Shown in pieces: positions 54,075 to 63,961 of a stretch of 64,000 bases of DNA (position 1 is the first letter of the stretch; the number at the start of each line of letters is the position of its first letter). The stretch is taken from the NCBI RefSeq assembly GCF_000423705.1, contig NZ_KE384083.1:686462-750461 (forward strand), written 5' to 3'. The DNA is from Stappia stellulata DSM 5886. GTDB taxonomy: Bacteria > Pseudomonadota > Alphaproteobacteria > Rhizobiales > Stappiaceae. The position numbers and the translations under genes are program-made. The notes beneath the pieces were generated by a model that made no database searches, had not been told where the DNA came from, and saw only the letters and a list, made by a program, of their open reading frames with translations.

Positions 54075-57000
54075 TCAGATCGACTGCCCGGCGAGGGCTT
54101 TCAGCAGGTCGGCACTGACCTTGCCCGTGACCGGAAGACCCGACGCTTTCTCGAAGGCGCGGACCGCATCGCGGGTCCGGTTGCCGACCTGGCCGTCCGG
54201 AGCGCCCGGATCGAAGCCGCGCTTTGCAAGCAGCTTTTGCGCCAGCATCACCATGTCGCGCGGATCACCGGAATAGGTCGCCCGCGACACCGTGTCGGCC
54301 GGCGCCGACCACGACGGCTTCAGTTCGACCTCATTGGCGGCGGCGGCCCGCGGCGCTTCCTGCCAGTTGGAAACCGCAAGACGCGCTTCGGCCAGCTCTT
54401 CCTTCGACAGCATGTTCGCCAGTTCGTCGCGCTTGTTCGCCGCGTCGCCATCGCCCTGGGCCGCGGCAAGCGCAAACCACTTGTAGCTTTCGACGAGATT
54501 CTTCTCCAGGCCAAGCCCGCGCGCATAGAGAATGCCGAGATTGTACTGACTGTCGGCCAGACCGAAGTTGGCGGCTTTCTTGAACCAGAAGGCAGCGTCG
54601 CGGAATTCCGGATTGCCGGAAATTCCCTCCGCGTAGAGCACCGCGAGATTGTGCGCGGCCTTGGCATTGCCCTGCTTGGCGGCAAGCGCGTACCAGTCAC
54701 GCGCCGCCGAGAGGTCGCGGGTCACGCCGCGCCCCTTTTCGTAGAGCGATCCGAGACGATACTGCGCCGGAGCAAGACCGGCCTGGGACGCCTTTTCGTA
54801 GTAGCTGGCCGCCTTCTGCAGGTCCGGCGCCACGCCGGTGCCCTCGGTGTAGCGGGCCGCGATGGCGAAGAGCGCCTTGGGGTCGCCCTGGGCGGCGGCC
54901 TGGCGCAGCGACAGCGGACCGACGTCTTCGGGAATCGCGGCCAGTGCGCGGCCATCCGCACCGGACATCGGCGCGTTGCCGGCGGTGTCGGACCGCGAGG
55001 GTGCATCCATGCCGTTCACACTGGCCGGGGTCTGGAACCGGGCGGCCGGGATGTTGCCGGGTTGGGCGGAAAAGCCGTTCTGGACGTTCGCCGGCGGCGC
55101 AAAGGCCATATCGGGCATGGCCTCGCCATCGGCCGAAGCCCCGGTGCCGCGCTCGCTCGCGACGGCATCGGCATCGGCATCGCCCGTGTCCGTTGCCGGT
55201 GACGTAGCGGAGACCGCCGCGAGGTTTTCCTGCCGCGGGGCCGCGGTTGCACCGGCGGCCGGATCCATGCGCTCGGCCGCAGCCGAAGCCTGCTGAACGG
55301 GCTCCTGCGTGGCCGAAGCATCCACCGGCTGCTCGATTGCGGCCGGTTTTTCCAGTGCCGCGATATCGCTGTCGGAGGGTGTCACCTGCTTGAAGATCTG
55401 GAGCGCACCGATGGCAATCACGACGGCGGCCGCGGCCATAAGAACGGCGCGACGTCCGCCGCTGGAGAACATCGAGCCTTGGCTCTTCGCCTCTTCCAGT
55501 TCCTGCGGATCGGGTTCGCCAGGACGTCCCTCGGCGCGCAACTCGGGCGCAGTCGTCTCCGCCCTGTCGGCCTTGCCGCGGCGACCGCGCGGGCCGTCGC
55601 GGCGATCCTTGCCGCTTGTCGCATCAACAGCATGCTCGGCGACATCGGCAACATCGGCGGGTGCGGCGGCGGCCGCCGCCTTGCGCTTGCCGGGCAGACG
55701 CGAGCGCAGCCAGCCGGCTGCCGTGGCGGTCTTGCCGGCCTCGCCCGGCCCGTCGTCGCGGGACTTGCCGCCAAGGAAATTGCGCGGCGATTTCTGGTCC
55801 TGCACCTCCGCGGCCGCAGCCTGGGCGGCGCGGCGCGCGGCCGCGATGAAGTCGGCCTTGCGGTCGCGCGGATCGCCCGGCTCTCCGGCGGCAGCGGCAG
55901 GGCGTTGACCCTGCGGGCGGGCCTGAGCGGCTGCTGGCGCGGCCTTTTGCCGGGGCGGACTTGCCTTGGCGACGGCGGCGCCGGCCTGGGGACGCGGGTC
56001 GAGCCGGATCTGCGGCTGCTGGCGCGGCGCCGGCTTGCCGGACCCGGGTTCGAGCGGGCGGTCGTCCTCGACCGAATCCGCGCCCGGTCCGGAGGCGCCG
56101 ACTTCAAGCGACATCAGCCGCTTGTTGATCGAGGCCATGACGTCCTGGACGCTGTCCATCGATTCGCGCGTGCGCCGCTCGGAACTGGTGGCCGCGTCGA
56201 GCAACCGGTCCAGGTCGCCCCGCAGCGCATCGGCCACTTCGCCGCCGGCGCTGCCATTGGCGCTGACCAGCGACTGCAGGTCGCCGAGCCGCGAGAACCC
56301 GTGTTCGGCCGCGTCGATCTTTTCGGCAAGGGCTGCGATCTTGTTTTCGATTGCAGACAGGGCCGCGCCGTCGTCGGCAGACGATCCGCGATTGATCGCC
56401 TCCGCCAGATCGCGCAGCTGTGCTTCCAGCTGCGCCGTCGCCGGGGCCGCGGAGAGAGAATCGCGCAGCGAGGCGATTTCCTGATGCAACCCGGAGAGGT
56501 CTTCCGTCTGCCCCGGGGCACCGGCACCCTCGATCCGCTCGTTGAGCTGTGCGATGCCGCTTTCGAGCCGCGAAATCAGATCCGCCTCGATGGAGGCATG
56601 ATCGCCGCCGGCATTCAGCGTCACGGTACCGGGACGGTCGAGGGCGTCGATCTTGCCGTCGATGGCGGCGAGACGCTTTTCCAGAAGCGTGAAGGCGGCG
56701 TCGTAGCTCGGCGGCATCTGCCGCGCATTTTCGATGCGCTTCAGCCGCCCGGCGATTTCCCCAAGGTGCTCGTCGAGCCTGGGATCGGGACCGGCGGCGC
56801 GCTCGGCGCGATCGTCGGCCAGCATTCCGGCAATCTGCTCGAGCCGGTCGTTGAGACGGTCCACGGCGCCTGCCTGGGGTGCGCGGGCCTCCATCGCCTC
56901 CAGACGGCCCTCGATGGCGCGCTGGCCGTCGGCAAGCCGCTCGATCGCATCGAAGCGGACCGACAGCGCCGACAGACGCTCGTCGATCCCGCCGATCAGA

Positions 57001-58304
57001 TCCTGGACATCGATGCGTTCGACCAGGTCGCGCACGGCACGGATCTCGCCGCGCAGCGCCGTCACATCCTCGCCGCCAGAGCGGCGCACCAGCTCTTCCA
57101 CACGGTGGCCGATGTCGGCGACCCGATCGTCGAGCGCGACCAGCTGGTCGGCGCGCGGCACGACGCGAAACGCGTCCTCGATCTCGATCAGCCGCTGGCC
57201 GAGGTCTTCCAGCAGGCGTGGCTCGGTGCGGTCGCGGGCCAGTTCGTCGAGACGCTGGACGAGATGCGCATAGCCGCTTTCCAGCGATTTCAGCATGCCG
57301 TCGACATTGGACTGGCCGATCAGCGCACGCAGGTCCGCGATCTCGGCGCGCATCTCGCGCGACAGGCGCATGTCGGCACGGTCGGTGCGCATCCGCTCCA
57401 CCGCCTCCGACAGACGACGGATCTCGCCGCTGTCGCGGGACGGCGCACGGTTGCGGTCGACGCGCAGGGATTCCACCAGCGCGGCACGCAGATCCTGGAT
57501 GTCGCGCCGCATCGTGGACAGCGCTTCGTCACGTGGATCATTGGCTTCGTCGATGCGCCGCGCAAGATCGTTGAACAGCGGACGCAGCTCCTCGCCGAGA
57601 TCCGCCGAGCGGCTCCCGGGCGCGCGGCGCGGCGCGGCCTCGTCGTCGTCATACACGGGCGCCCCGTCGCGATAGGCGGGCGCTTCATCGCGATAGGCGG
57701 AGACCGGGCGACGCCGGGCGGGAGCAGGCGCCGGAGCATAGCCGTCGTAGCCGTCGACGTCGTCATCATCATACGTCGGCTCGGGCGCCGGACGCGGGGC
57801 CGGACGCGCAGCCGGACGGCGGCCATGCGGCGCGGCGTCTTCCAGCTCCCTTGTATCTGCGGACTGCGAGAGATCCTCAACCCGACGGTCGAGCCGGTCG
57901 AGCGCGCCGAGCACCGCCTCGATGCGGCTGGTGCGAGCGTCGTCGACGGATTGGGGGGCGGCGTCGCGCGTCGGTGCGGGACGCTGTTCGGTGCGGGCGC
58001 GGGCAGCGGCGGCGCGGCGGGACTGGCGGTTGGGGGCGGATTGCGCGGCGGCATCATAAGCGGGTTGTGCGGGGCTGGCGGGATCCATCAACCGCTCAAG
58101 CGCATCGGCGACCTCGCTGAGCTGTTCCTGCGCGCGCGCCCGGCCCGGGAGCGGAGCGGACGCTGCCGGCTGCGGCGCGCCACGCCAGGCCGGAGCCCGG
58201 TGATGCGGTTCGTACCACGCATCGTCAGGGCCCTCCGCGCCATGGCGGGGGTCGGTTTCCGGCTGTGTGCCGCGGGGGGTGCGATAACGCGCTGTCCAGG
58301 ACAT
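54075..58304 (-). CDS. podJ: PodJ-like polar localisation protein
   Basis: About 1409 aa. The large N-terminal half (1-850) is acidic, Ala/Pro/Arg-rich and strongly coiled-coil, with repeats of the IDALDRxxx/RLEAMEAR type. A single membrane segment (VLMAAAAVVIAIGALQIF) lies around residue 960. The periplasmic part carries four Sel1 repeats (ALFAIAARYTEGTGVAPDLQ, APAQYRLGSLYEKGRGV and others) and a C-terminal peptidoglycan-binding domain (LAKRGFDPGAPDGQVGNRTR). PodJ organises the old or new pole in Alphaproteobacteria. ATG 58304 is favoured over 58361 because AGAGG precedes it; both are open. It is normally a CtrA/DnaA-regulated gene. Confidence 0.85.
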   Translation of the reverse strand: MSWTARYRTPRGTQPETDPRHGAEGPDDAWYEPHHRAPAWRGAPQPAASAPLPGRARAQEQLSEVADALERLMDPASPAQPAYDAAAQSAPNRQSRRAAAARARTEQRPAPTRDAAPQSVDDARTSRIEAVLGALDRLDRRVEDLSQSADTRELEDAAPHGRRPAARPAPRPAPEPTYDDDDVDGYDGYAPAPAPARRRPVSAYRDEAPAYRDGAPVYDDDEAAPRRAPGSRSADLGEELRPLFNDLARRIDEANDPRDEALSTMRRDIQDLRAALVESLRVDRNRAPSRDSGEIRRLSEAVERMRTDRADMRLSREMRAEIADLRALIGQSNVDGMLKSLESGYAHLVQRLDELARDRTEPRLLEDLGQRLIEIEDAFRVVPRADQLVALDDRVADIGHRVEELVRRSGGEDVTALRGEIRAVRDLVERIDVQDLIGGIDERLSALSVRFDAIERLADGQRAIEGRLEAMEARAPQAGAVDRLNDRLEQIAGMLADDRAERAAGPDPRLDEHLGEIAGRLKRIENARQMPPSYDAAFTLLEKRLAAIDGKIDALDRPGTVTLNAGGDHASIEADLISRLESGIAQLNERIEGAGAPGQTEDLSGLHQEIASLRDSLSAAPATAQLEAQLRDLAEAINRGSSADDGAALSAIENKIAALAEKIDAAEHGFSRLGDLQSLVSANGSAGGEVADALRGDLDRLLDAATSSERRTRESMDSVQDVMASINKRLMSLEVGASGPGADSVEDDRPLEPGSGKPAPRQQPQIRLDPRPQAGAAVAKASPPRQKAAPAAAQARPQGQRPAAAAGEPGDPRDRKADFIAAARRAAQAAAAEVQDQKSPRNFLGGKSRDDGPGEAGKTATAAGWLRSRLPGKRKAAAAAAPADVADVAEHAVDATSGKDRRDGPRGRRGKADRAETTAPELRAEGRPGEPDPQELEEAKSQGSMFSSGGRRAVLMAAAAVVIAIGALQIFKQVTPSDSDIAALEKPAAIEQPVDASATQEPVQQASAAAERMDPAAGATAAPRQENLAAVSATSPATDTGDADADAVASERGTGASADGEAMPDMAFAPPANVQNGFSAQPGNIPAARFQTPASVNGMDAPSRSDTAGNAPMSGADGRALAAIPEDVGPLSLRQAAAQGDPKALFAIAARYTEGTGVAPDLQKAASYYEKASQAGLAPAQYRLGSLYEKGRGVTRDLSAARDWYALAAKQGNAKAAHNLAVLYAEGISGNPEFRDAAFWFKKAANFGLADSQYNLGILYARGLGLEKNLVESYKWFALAAAQGDGDAANKRDELANMLSKEELAEARLAVSNWQEAPRAAAANEVELKPSWSAPADTVSRATYSGDPRDMVMLAQKLLAKRGFDPGAPDGQVGNRTRDAVRAFEKASGLPVTGKVSADLLKALAGQSI

Positions 58305-58657
58305 GCTAAGGGCCTCTTCACCCGATACGGAGCGCCTCTCGACGCGCACAGACTTCTTCATTCATTTCGCCAAACGCCTATCGGCACCACGACGACCTAG
58401 ACTCAAACTCTCACCGGTTATGGTAAACACCTGGTTAAGCGCCGAAATTACATGGTTAACCAAGGATGAAGATAGATCGTCGCCAGGCCTCCCGGATCCG
58501 CTGCGATCATCCGGAACGCTTGACGCTTACGTTTACGGAAGATATTCCGGAGAGCGAGGTTGCGTAATGTCATCTGCCGGCCGTCGGCGCATGACGCAAA
58601 GCCGCGCCGCCGGTCCGCAGCCGGCCCCCGGCCTTTCAGGAAAGACAGGAATACGGC
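58305..58657. promoter_or_regulatory. Intergenic region between podJ and merR with CtrA-like words
   Basis: A stretch of 353 bases. The podJ side has TGGTAAA at 58421, TGGTTAA at 58432 and TGGTTAA at 58453, spaced 11 and 21 bp, thus on one face of the helix. The last includes ATGGTTAA (58452-58459), the complement of the CtrA 8-mer TTAACCAT. The merR side has ACGTTTACGGAA at 58529-58540, the same 12-mer found upstream of the first dehydrogenase gene. No coding frame is convincing here. Confidence 0.55.
58529..58540. promoter_or_regulatory. Shared 12-mer upstream of merR (candidate MerR operator)
   Basis: ACGTTTACGGAA, 118 bp before the merR ATG. The same 12 bases recur inside the perfect palindrome upstream of the first acyl-CoA dehydrogenase gene, which suggests autoregulation by the MerR protein. 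Confidence 0.5.
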
Positions 58658-59116
58658 ATGAGCGAAGCGCTTTCGGTCAACAACGACATCGTCGAGGCGG
58701 TCGCCGCCAAGGACGATTCGACCAAGAAGACGCTCTTCACCATCGGCGATCTCGCCAAGGAGTTCGGCGTAACGCTGCGCACGCTGCGCTTCTACGAGGA
58801 CCGCGGCCTGATCAACCCGCGCCGCGACGGCATGAACCGGGTCTACACGCGGCGCGACCGCGCGCGGCTGAAACTGGTCCTGATGGGCAAGCGCGTCGGC
58901 TTCTCGCTGGCCGAAATCCGGGACATGCTGGACCTCTACGACTTGCGCGACGGCCAGGTGACACAGCTGCGCGTGGCGCTGTCGCGCTTCCAGGGCCAGA
59001 TCGACGTGCTGGTCGAACAGCGTCGCGACATCGACCAGGCGATCGAGGAACTCGGCCGCACCGTCGAGATCGTCTCCGGCATGCTGAAGCAGAAGGAAGG
59101 CGAACCGGCGGAGTGA
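58658..59116 (+). CDS. MerR-family regulator (fatty acid/branched-chain degradation type)
   Basis: A 152-aa regulator with N-terminal MerR winged helix (FTIGDLAKEFGVTLRTLRFYEDRGL, then RRDGMNRVYTRRDRARL). A dimerisation coiled coil follows (AEIRDMLDLYDLRDGQ...IDQAIEELGRTVEIVSGML). No cysteine metal site is present, so it belongs to the metabolite-sensing MerR group. LiuR-like members control acyl-CoA dehydrogenase and branched-chain or fatty acid genes, and two dehydrogenases and a thiolase lie downstream. The 5' extra residues (MSEALSVNNDIVEAVAAKDD) are disordered. Confidence 0.87.
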   Translation: MSEALSVNNDIVEAVAAKDDSTKKTLFTIGDLAKEFGVTLRTLRFYEDRGLINPRRDGMNRVYTRRDRARLKLVLMGKRVGFSLAEIRDMLDLYDLRDGQVTQLRVALSRFQGQIDVLVEQRRDIDQAIEELGRTVEIVSGMLKQKEGEPAE

Positions 59117-59599
59117 TCCGCAGCCCTCGCCCGCCACATTCGACCCGTTTCGCCGACCTCAGCGGCGCCGTCCCGACCCGGCCGCCCGGAGCGCGCGCAG
59201 GTCCGCTTGCGCGCGCGCCCTGCCCGTGCGCGATGCCTGGACCCGGCGGGGACAACCATGGACGCATCCGGTTCGCCGCCGGCACGATCCCAGGCAGGCC
59301 TCAAGGCGCCTTGTCCCCGTGGCAGGCAGGCGATATCCCCGCCCGGAAAGCCGATCCGGCGCCCGCCCGAAAATCGGCAAGCCGCATCAACTTCGACAAT
59401 TCCGCGATCAATTTTGACGCGTTTTGCAACAAAATCGGCAAAATTTGAAAAAATAAGCGCATGCTGCCGCTAGGACACGTCTTGCTCCGCCGCGGACACG
59501 GCACTATAAACGGCTCAAGGTGACGTTTACGGAAACGTCAGGTGCGAGCCGGTGTGACGGTCGCAGCCGAGATCGACAATTGGACCGGGAGGCGATGCC
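59117..59599. promoter_or_regulatory. Intergenic region with acyl-CoA dehydrogenase promoter
   Basis: A stretch of 483 bases with no gene I can support: frames across 59160-59400 are artefacts of high GC, then the DNA becomes AT-richer from about 59390. The promoter for the dehydrogenase operon should be near 59450-59520 (TATAAAC at 59503). Confidence 0.5.
59521..59540. promoter_or_regulatory. Palindromic operator upstream of acyl-CoA dehydrogenase gene
   Basis: TGACGTTT-ACGG-AAACGTCA has perfect 8-bp arms. It is 60 bp before the ATG and overlaps the ACGTTTACGGAA word shared with the merR upstream region. The likely binder is the MerR-family regulator encoded at 58658-59116. Confidence 0.65.
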
Positions 59600-61396
59600 A
59601 TGCCGAGCTACACAGCCCCAGTGAAGGATGTGACTTTCCTGCTCAACGACGTGCTGGACTTCCAGCGCTACGGCAACCTGCCGGGCTTCGGCGACGCCAC
59701 GCCGGATCTGATCGAGGCGATCCTGAGCGAGGGCGCGCGCTTTTGCGAAGAGGTGCTGACGCCGATCAACGTCTCCGGCGACCGTGAAGGCTGCACCCGT
59801 CACGACGACGGCTCGGTGACGACGCCTTCGGGCTTCAAGCACGCCTATCGCACCTACACCGAAAACGGCTGGATCGCGCTTTCCATGCCGGAGGAATTCG
59901 GCGGCCAGGGCCTGCCGACGACACTGAACACCATCATCCAGGAGTTCATGTCGGCGGCCAACCTCGCCTGGGGCATGTACCCCGGCCTGTCGCAGGGGGC
60001 TGCGGCCGCACTTCTCGAGCACGCCTCGCAGGAGCAAAAAGAGCTTTATCTCCCGAAGCTTGCCTCGGGCGACTGGTCCGGCACGATGAACCTGACGGAG
60101 CCGCATTGCGGCACCGATCTCGGAATGATCAAGACCAAGGCCGTGCCGCAGGCCGACGGCAGCTACAAGATCACGGGCCAGAAGATCTTCATTTCCGCCG
60201 GCGAACACGACCTGACGTCCAACATCGTCCATCTGGTGCTCGCCCGCATCGAGGGCGCGCCGGAAGGAACCAAGGGCATCTCGCTGTTCGTCGCCCCGAA
60301 ATTCCTGCCCGACGAAAACGGCGGGCCGGGCGAGCGCAACGCGGTCTCCTGCGGCTCGCTTGAAGAGAAGATGGGCATTCACGGCAATGCCACCTGCGTG
60401 ATGAATTACGACGGCGCGACGGGCTGGCTGATCGGCGAGGAAAATCGCGGCCTCGCCGCCATGTTCGTGATGATGAACGAGGCGCGTCTCGCCGTCGGCG
60501 TGCAGGGTCTCGGCCAGTCCGAGGTCGCCTATCAAAACGCCGCCGCCTATGCGCGCGAGCGCATTCAAGGACGCTCGCTCACGGGCGCGAAGAACCCGGA
60601 CGCCAAGGCCGATCCGATCATCGTCCATCCGGACGTGCGGCGCACGCTGATGTCGATCCGGGCCTTCAACGAGGCCGCCCGCGCGCTGGTGCTTTGGACC
60701 GCGCTGCAATCCGACATCGCCCACCGCTCGGATGACGAGGCGGAACGACAGGCCGCCGACGACCACATGGGCCTGATGACGCCGGTGATCAAAGGCGTGC
60801 TGACGGATGTCGGGTTCGACAACGCGGTCGCGGCCCAGCAGATGCTCGGCGGGCACGGCTACATCGAGGAATGGGGCATGTCGCAGTTCGTGCGCGATGC
60901 CCGCATCGCCATGATCTACGAGGGCGCCAACGGCATTCAGGCGCTGGATCTCGTCGGCCGCAAGCTGCCGAAGAACGGCGGCCGCGCGGTGATGGCCTTC
61001 TTCGAGGAGGTCGGCGCCTTCCTCAAGGAGAACAAGGACGAGGACGCCCTCGCCCCGTTGCTCGGCCCGCTCAAGGCCGGTCTCGACGACCTGCAGGCCG
61101 CAACCATGTGGTTGATGAACAACGCCATGACGAAACCCGACAATGCCGGTGCCGGCTCGACCGACTACATGCATCTCTTCGGCATCGTCGCGCTCGGCTA
61201 CATGTCGGCGCGCATGGCCAAGGCCTCCGCCGCGGCCCTCGCCTCGGGCGATGCGCAGGACGCAGCCTTCCACGAGACAAAACTGACACTGGCGAAGCAC
61301 TTCATGGAACGCCACATGCCGGAGACGGCCCTGCGGCTTGCCCGCGTGTCCGCCGGCTCGGACACGATGATGGGGCTCGACGCCGAGGCGTTTTGA
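59600..61396 (+). CDS. Acyl-CoA dehydrogenase (FadE12-like, C-terminal domain)
   Basis: A 598-aa flavoenzyme of the large bacterial acyl-CoA dehydrogenase type with an extra C-terminal domain. FAD and substrate motifs are TEPHCGTDLG, GQKIFISAGEHDL and YEGANGIQALDLVGRKL. The N-terminus (MPSYTAPVKDVTFLLNDVLDF) is typical of proteobacterial FadE family members. It oxidises acyl-CoA in beta-oxidation or a related pathway; chain specificity is unclear. It heads a run with a second dehydrogenase and a thiolase, with a MerR-type operator 60 bp upstream. Confidence 0.93.
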   Translation: MPSYTAPVKDVTFLLNDVLDFQRYGNLPGFGDATPDLIEAILSEGARFCEEVLTPINVSGDREGCTRHDDGSVTTPSGFKHAYRTYTENGWIALSMPEEFGGQGLPTTLNTIIQEFMSAANLAWGMYPGLSQGAAAALLEHASQEQKELYLPKLASGDWSGTMNLTEPHCGTDLGMIKTKAVPQADGSYKITGQKIFISAGEHDLTSNIVHLVLARIEGAPEGTKGISLFVAPKFLPDENGGPGERNAVSCGSLEEKMGIHGNATCVMNYDGATGWLIGEENRGLAAMFVMMNEARLAVGVQGLGQSEVAYQNAAAYARERIQGRSLTGAKNPDAKADPIIVHPDVRRTLMSIRAFNEAARALVLWTALQSDIAHRSDDEAERQAADDHMGLMTPVIKGVLTDVGFDNAVAAQQMLGGHGYIEEWGMSQFVRDARIAMIYEGANGIQALDLVGRKLPKNGGRAVMAFFEEVGAFLKENKDEDALAPLLGPLKAGLDDLQAATMWLMNNAMTKPDNAGAGSTDYMHLFGIVALGYMSARMAKASAAALASGDAQDAAFHETKLTLAKHFMERHMPETALRLARVSAGSDTMMGLDAEAF

Positions 61397-61488
61397 TCGC
61401 GCACGCCAGACGACGCGCGACGGACACCGAACAAAGGGCGCGCCGCAAATTGCGGCGGCGCACCCGCCACGCCAGGGAGGAGACTTGC

Positions 61489-62646
61489 GTGACAGTGCTG
61501 ACCATCGAGCCGCCGGAGTGGATGGACGACGAGCTGACCATGCTCGACGATGCCTTCACCCGTTTTCTGGAACGCGAGATCGCGCCCGACTACGAGGACT
61601 GGGTGGCCGCCGGCAGCGTGACCCGCGAGGCCTGGAAGGCGACCGGCGCCGGCGGCTTCCTCTGCCCGGCGATGCCGGAGGCATATGGCGCGGCCGGCGG
61701 AACCTTCGCGCATGAATCCGTGATCATCCGCCGCCTCGGTCTCGAAGGTCTCGACCATTTCGGCATCGCGCTGCATTCCGCCATCGTCGCTCCCTATGTC
61801 GCGCATTACGGATCGAGCGAGCAAAAGGAACGCTGGCTGCCAGGCCTCGTCTCCGGCGAGCTGATCGGCGCCATCGCCATGACGGAACCGGGCGCCGGCT
61901 CCGATCTTCAGGCGGTCAAGACGACGGCGGTGCGCGACGGCAACCACTATGTCATCAACGGCTCCAAGACCTTCATCACCAACGGCCAGCTCGCAAATCT
62001 GATCGTCGTCGTCGCCAAGACCGATCCGAAGGCCGGCGCCAAGGGCGTGTCGCTCTTCGTGGTGGAGACCGAGAAGGTGGAAGGCTTCCGGCGCGGTCGC
62101 AACCTCGACAAGCTCGGCTTCAAGGGCAACGACACCTCGGAGCTCTTCTTCGACGACGTGCGGGTTCCAGCCGACGCGCTGCTGGGGAGCGAGGAAGGTC
62201 AGGGCTTCTATCAGCTGATGGAACAGCTTCCGCAGGAGCGGCTGCTTGTTGCCGTGCAGGCGATGGCGGCGGTGGAACGGGCGCTCGCACTGACGCTCGA
62301 CTACGTCAAGGAGCGCAAGGCCTTCGGCAAGCGGGTGCTCGATTTCCAGAACACCCAGTTCAAGCTGGCCGAGCTCAAGACGGAAGCCACCATCGGGCAG
62401 GTCTTCGTCAACGACTGTATCGCCAAGCTCGTTGCCGGCAAGCTCGACAGTGTGACCGCCTCGATGGCGAAATACTGGTGCACGGACCTTCAGATGAAGG
62501 TGATGGACGAATGCCTCCAGTTCTTCGGAGGCTACGGCTACATGACCGAATACCCGATTTCCCGCCTGTTCGCGGATGCCCGCGTCCAGCGGATTTATGC
62601 GGGAACCAACGAAATCATGAAGGTTCTCATCGCGCGCAGCCTATAG
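61489..62646 (+). CDS. Acyl-CoA dehydrogenase (short/medium-chain class)
   Basis: A 385-aa acyl-CoA dehydrogenase. Motifs: MTEPGAGSDLQAVKTTA, LDKLGFKGNDTSELFFDDVRVP, and QFFGGYGYMTEYPISRLFADARVQ. The C-terminal YAGTNEIMKVLIARSL places the catalytic Glu region as in standard enzymes. The start is GTG 61489, preceded by GGGAGGAG at a good distance. It follows the larger dehydrogenase by 92 nt on the same strand and probably shares its transcript. The substrate may be branched-chain or fatty acyl-CoA. Confidence 0.92.
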   Translation: MTVLTIEPPEWMDDELTMLDDAFTRFLEREIAPDYEDWVAAGSVTREAWKATGAGGFLCPAMPEAYGAAGGTFAHESVIIRRLGLEGLDHFGIALHSAIVAPYVAHYGSSEQKERWLPGLVSGELIGAIAMTEPGAGSDLQAVKTTAVRDGNHYVINGSKTFITNGQLANLIVVVAKTDPKAGAKGVSLFVVETEKVEGFRRGRNLDKLGFKGNDTSELFFDDVRVPADALLGSEEGQGFYQLMEQLPQERLLVAVQAMAAVERALALTLDYVKERKAFGKRVLDFQNTQFKLAELKTEATIGQVFVNDCIAKLVAGKLDSVTASMAKYWCTDLQMKVMDECLQFFGGYGYMTEYPISRLFADARVQRIYAGTNEIMKVLIARSL

Positions 62647-62699
62647 GGCCGTCGCACGACGGGGATCGCAATCGTTTTGTTCAAGGCAAGGAGGCTTTC

Positions 62700-63908
62700 A
62701 TGGCCGACGCATTGATTTTCGATCATGTCCGCACCCCGCGGGGACGCGGCAAGAAGGACGGCGCCCTGTATGAAGTGCCGGCGGTCCGGCTGGCGGCGCA
62801 GCCGCTGGAGGCCCTGCGCGCGCGCAACGACCTCGACACGAAGCTGGTCGACGACGTGGTGCTCGGCTGTGTCGACCCGATCGGCGAGGCCGGCGGCGAC
62901 ATCGCCCGCGCGGCCGTCTTCGCCGCCGGTTACGATCCCAGCGTGCCCGGCATCCAGATCAACCGCTTCTGCGCCTCCGGCCTCGACGCGGTCAATTTCG
63001 GCGCCTCGCAGGTGATGAGCGGCCAGCACGACCTGGTGATCGCCGGCGGCGCGGAATCGATGAGCCGCATCGGCATCGGCGCCAGCGGCGGCGCCTGGCC
63101 GGTCGACCCGCAGGTCGCCCTGCCCTCCTATTTCATGCCGCAGGGCGTGTCGGCGGACCTGATCGCCACGAAATACGGTTTCTCCCGCGACGACGTCGAC
63201 GCCTATGCGGTGGAAAGCCAGCAGCGGGCGGCAAACGCCTGGGAAAAGGGCTACTTCGGGTCCTCCGTCGTGCCGGTGCGCGACATCAACGGGTTGACCA
63301 TCCTCGCCCGCGACGAACACATGCGGCCCGAAACGGACATGCAGTCGCTGGCCTCACTCAACGCATCCTTCGAGATCATGGGATCGATGGGCGGATTCGA
63401 CGCCGTCGCGATCCAGGCGCATCCGGAGGTGGAGCGTCTTCGACACGTCCACCACGCCGGCAACTCGTCGGGCATCGTCGACGGGGCGGCTGCGATCCTG
63501 ATCGGCAATCGCAAGGCGGGCCGCAAGGCCGGGCTGAAGCCGCGTGCGCGGATCAAGGCCTTCGCCAACATCGGTTCCGATCCGGCCCTGATGCTGACCG
63601 GCCCGGTCGACGTGACCGAAAAGCTGCTGACATCGGCGAAAATGACACTGTCGGACATCGACCTCTTCGAGATCAACGAGGCCTTTGCCTCGGTGGTGCT
63701 GCGCTATCGGCAGGCCTTCGATCTCGACGCGGCGGTGGTCAACGTCAACGGCGGAGCCATCGCCATGGGCCACCCGCTGGGAGCGACCGGCGCGATGATC
63801 CTGGGCACCGTGCTCGACGAACTGGAACGTCGCGACCTGAACACGGCCCTTGTGACGCTGTGCATCGGCGCCGGCATGGGCACGGCGACGATCATCGAGC
63901 GGGTGTGA
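62700..63908 (+). CDS. Acetyl-CoA C-acyltransferase (thiolase)
   Basis: A 402-aa thiolase. The nucleophile Cys is in [15 protein letters not shown] (about residue 91), with the [14 protein letters not shown] and [19 protein letters not shown] (catalytic His) motifs, and the [15 protein letters not shown] end bearing the second catalytic Cys. It performs the last, thiolytic step of beta-oxidation (FadA-type). It follows the second dehydrogenase by 53 nt, with AAGGAGG upstream of the ATG, so the three genes are likely one operon. Confidence 0.94.
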   Translation: MADALIFDHVRTPRGRGKKDGALYEVPAVRLAAQPLEALRARNDLDTKLVDDVVLGCVDPIGEAGGDIARAAVFAAGYDPSVPGIQINRFCASGLDAVNFGASQVMSGQHDLVIAGGAESMSRIGIGASGGAWPVDPQVALPSYFMPQGVSADLIATKYGFSRDDVDAYAVESQQRAANAWEKGYFGSSVVPVRDINGLTILARDEHMRPETDMQSLASLNASFEIMGSMGGFDAVAIQAHPEVERLRHVHHAGNSSGIVDGAAAILIGNRKAGRKAGLKPRARIKAFANIGSDPALMLTGPVDVTEKLLTSAKMTLSDIDLFEINEAFASVVLRYRQAFDLDAAVVNVNGGAIAMGHPLGATGAMILGTVLDELERRDLNTALVTLCIGAGMGTATIIERV

Positions 63909-63961
63909 GCGCAATGAGGCCCGGTGCGCAAAAACGGTCGTGCGGTCGTCCGGCCGCCGTT

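Noticed and set aside
55479-58400. Plus-strand open frame of 973 codons across podJ
   Set aside because: It is antisense to the PodJ-like gene, composition-driven, and shows no motif or ribosome-binding site.
59504-61315. Minus-strand open frame (603 codons) over the first acyl-CoA dehydrogenase gene
   Set aside because: It is the antisense shadow of a clear flavoenzyme gene.
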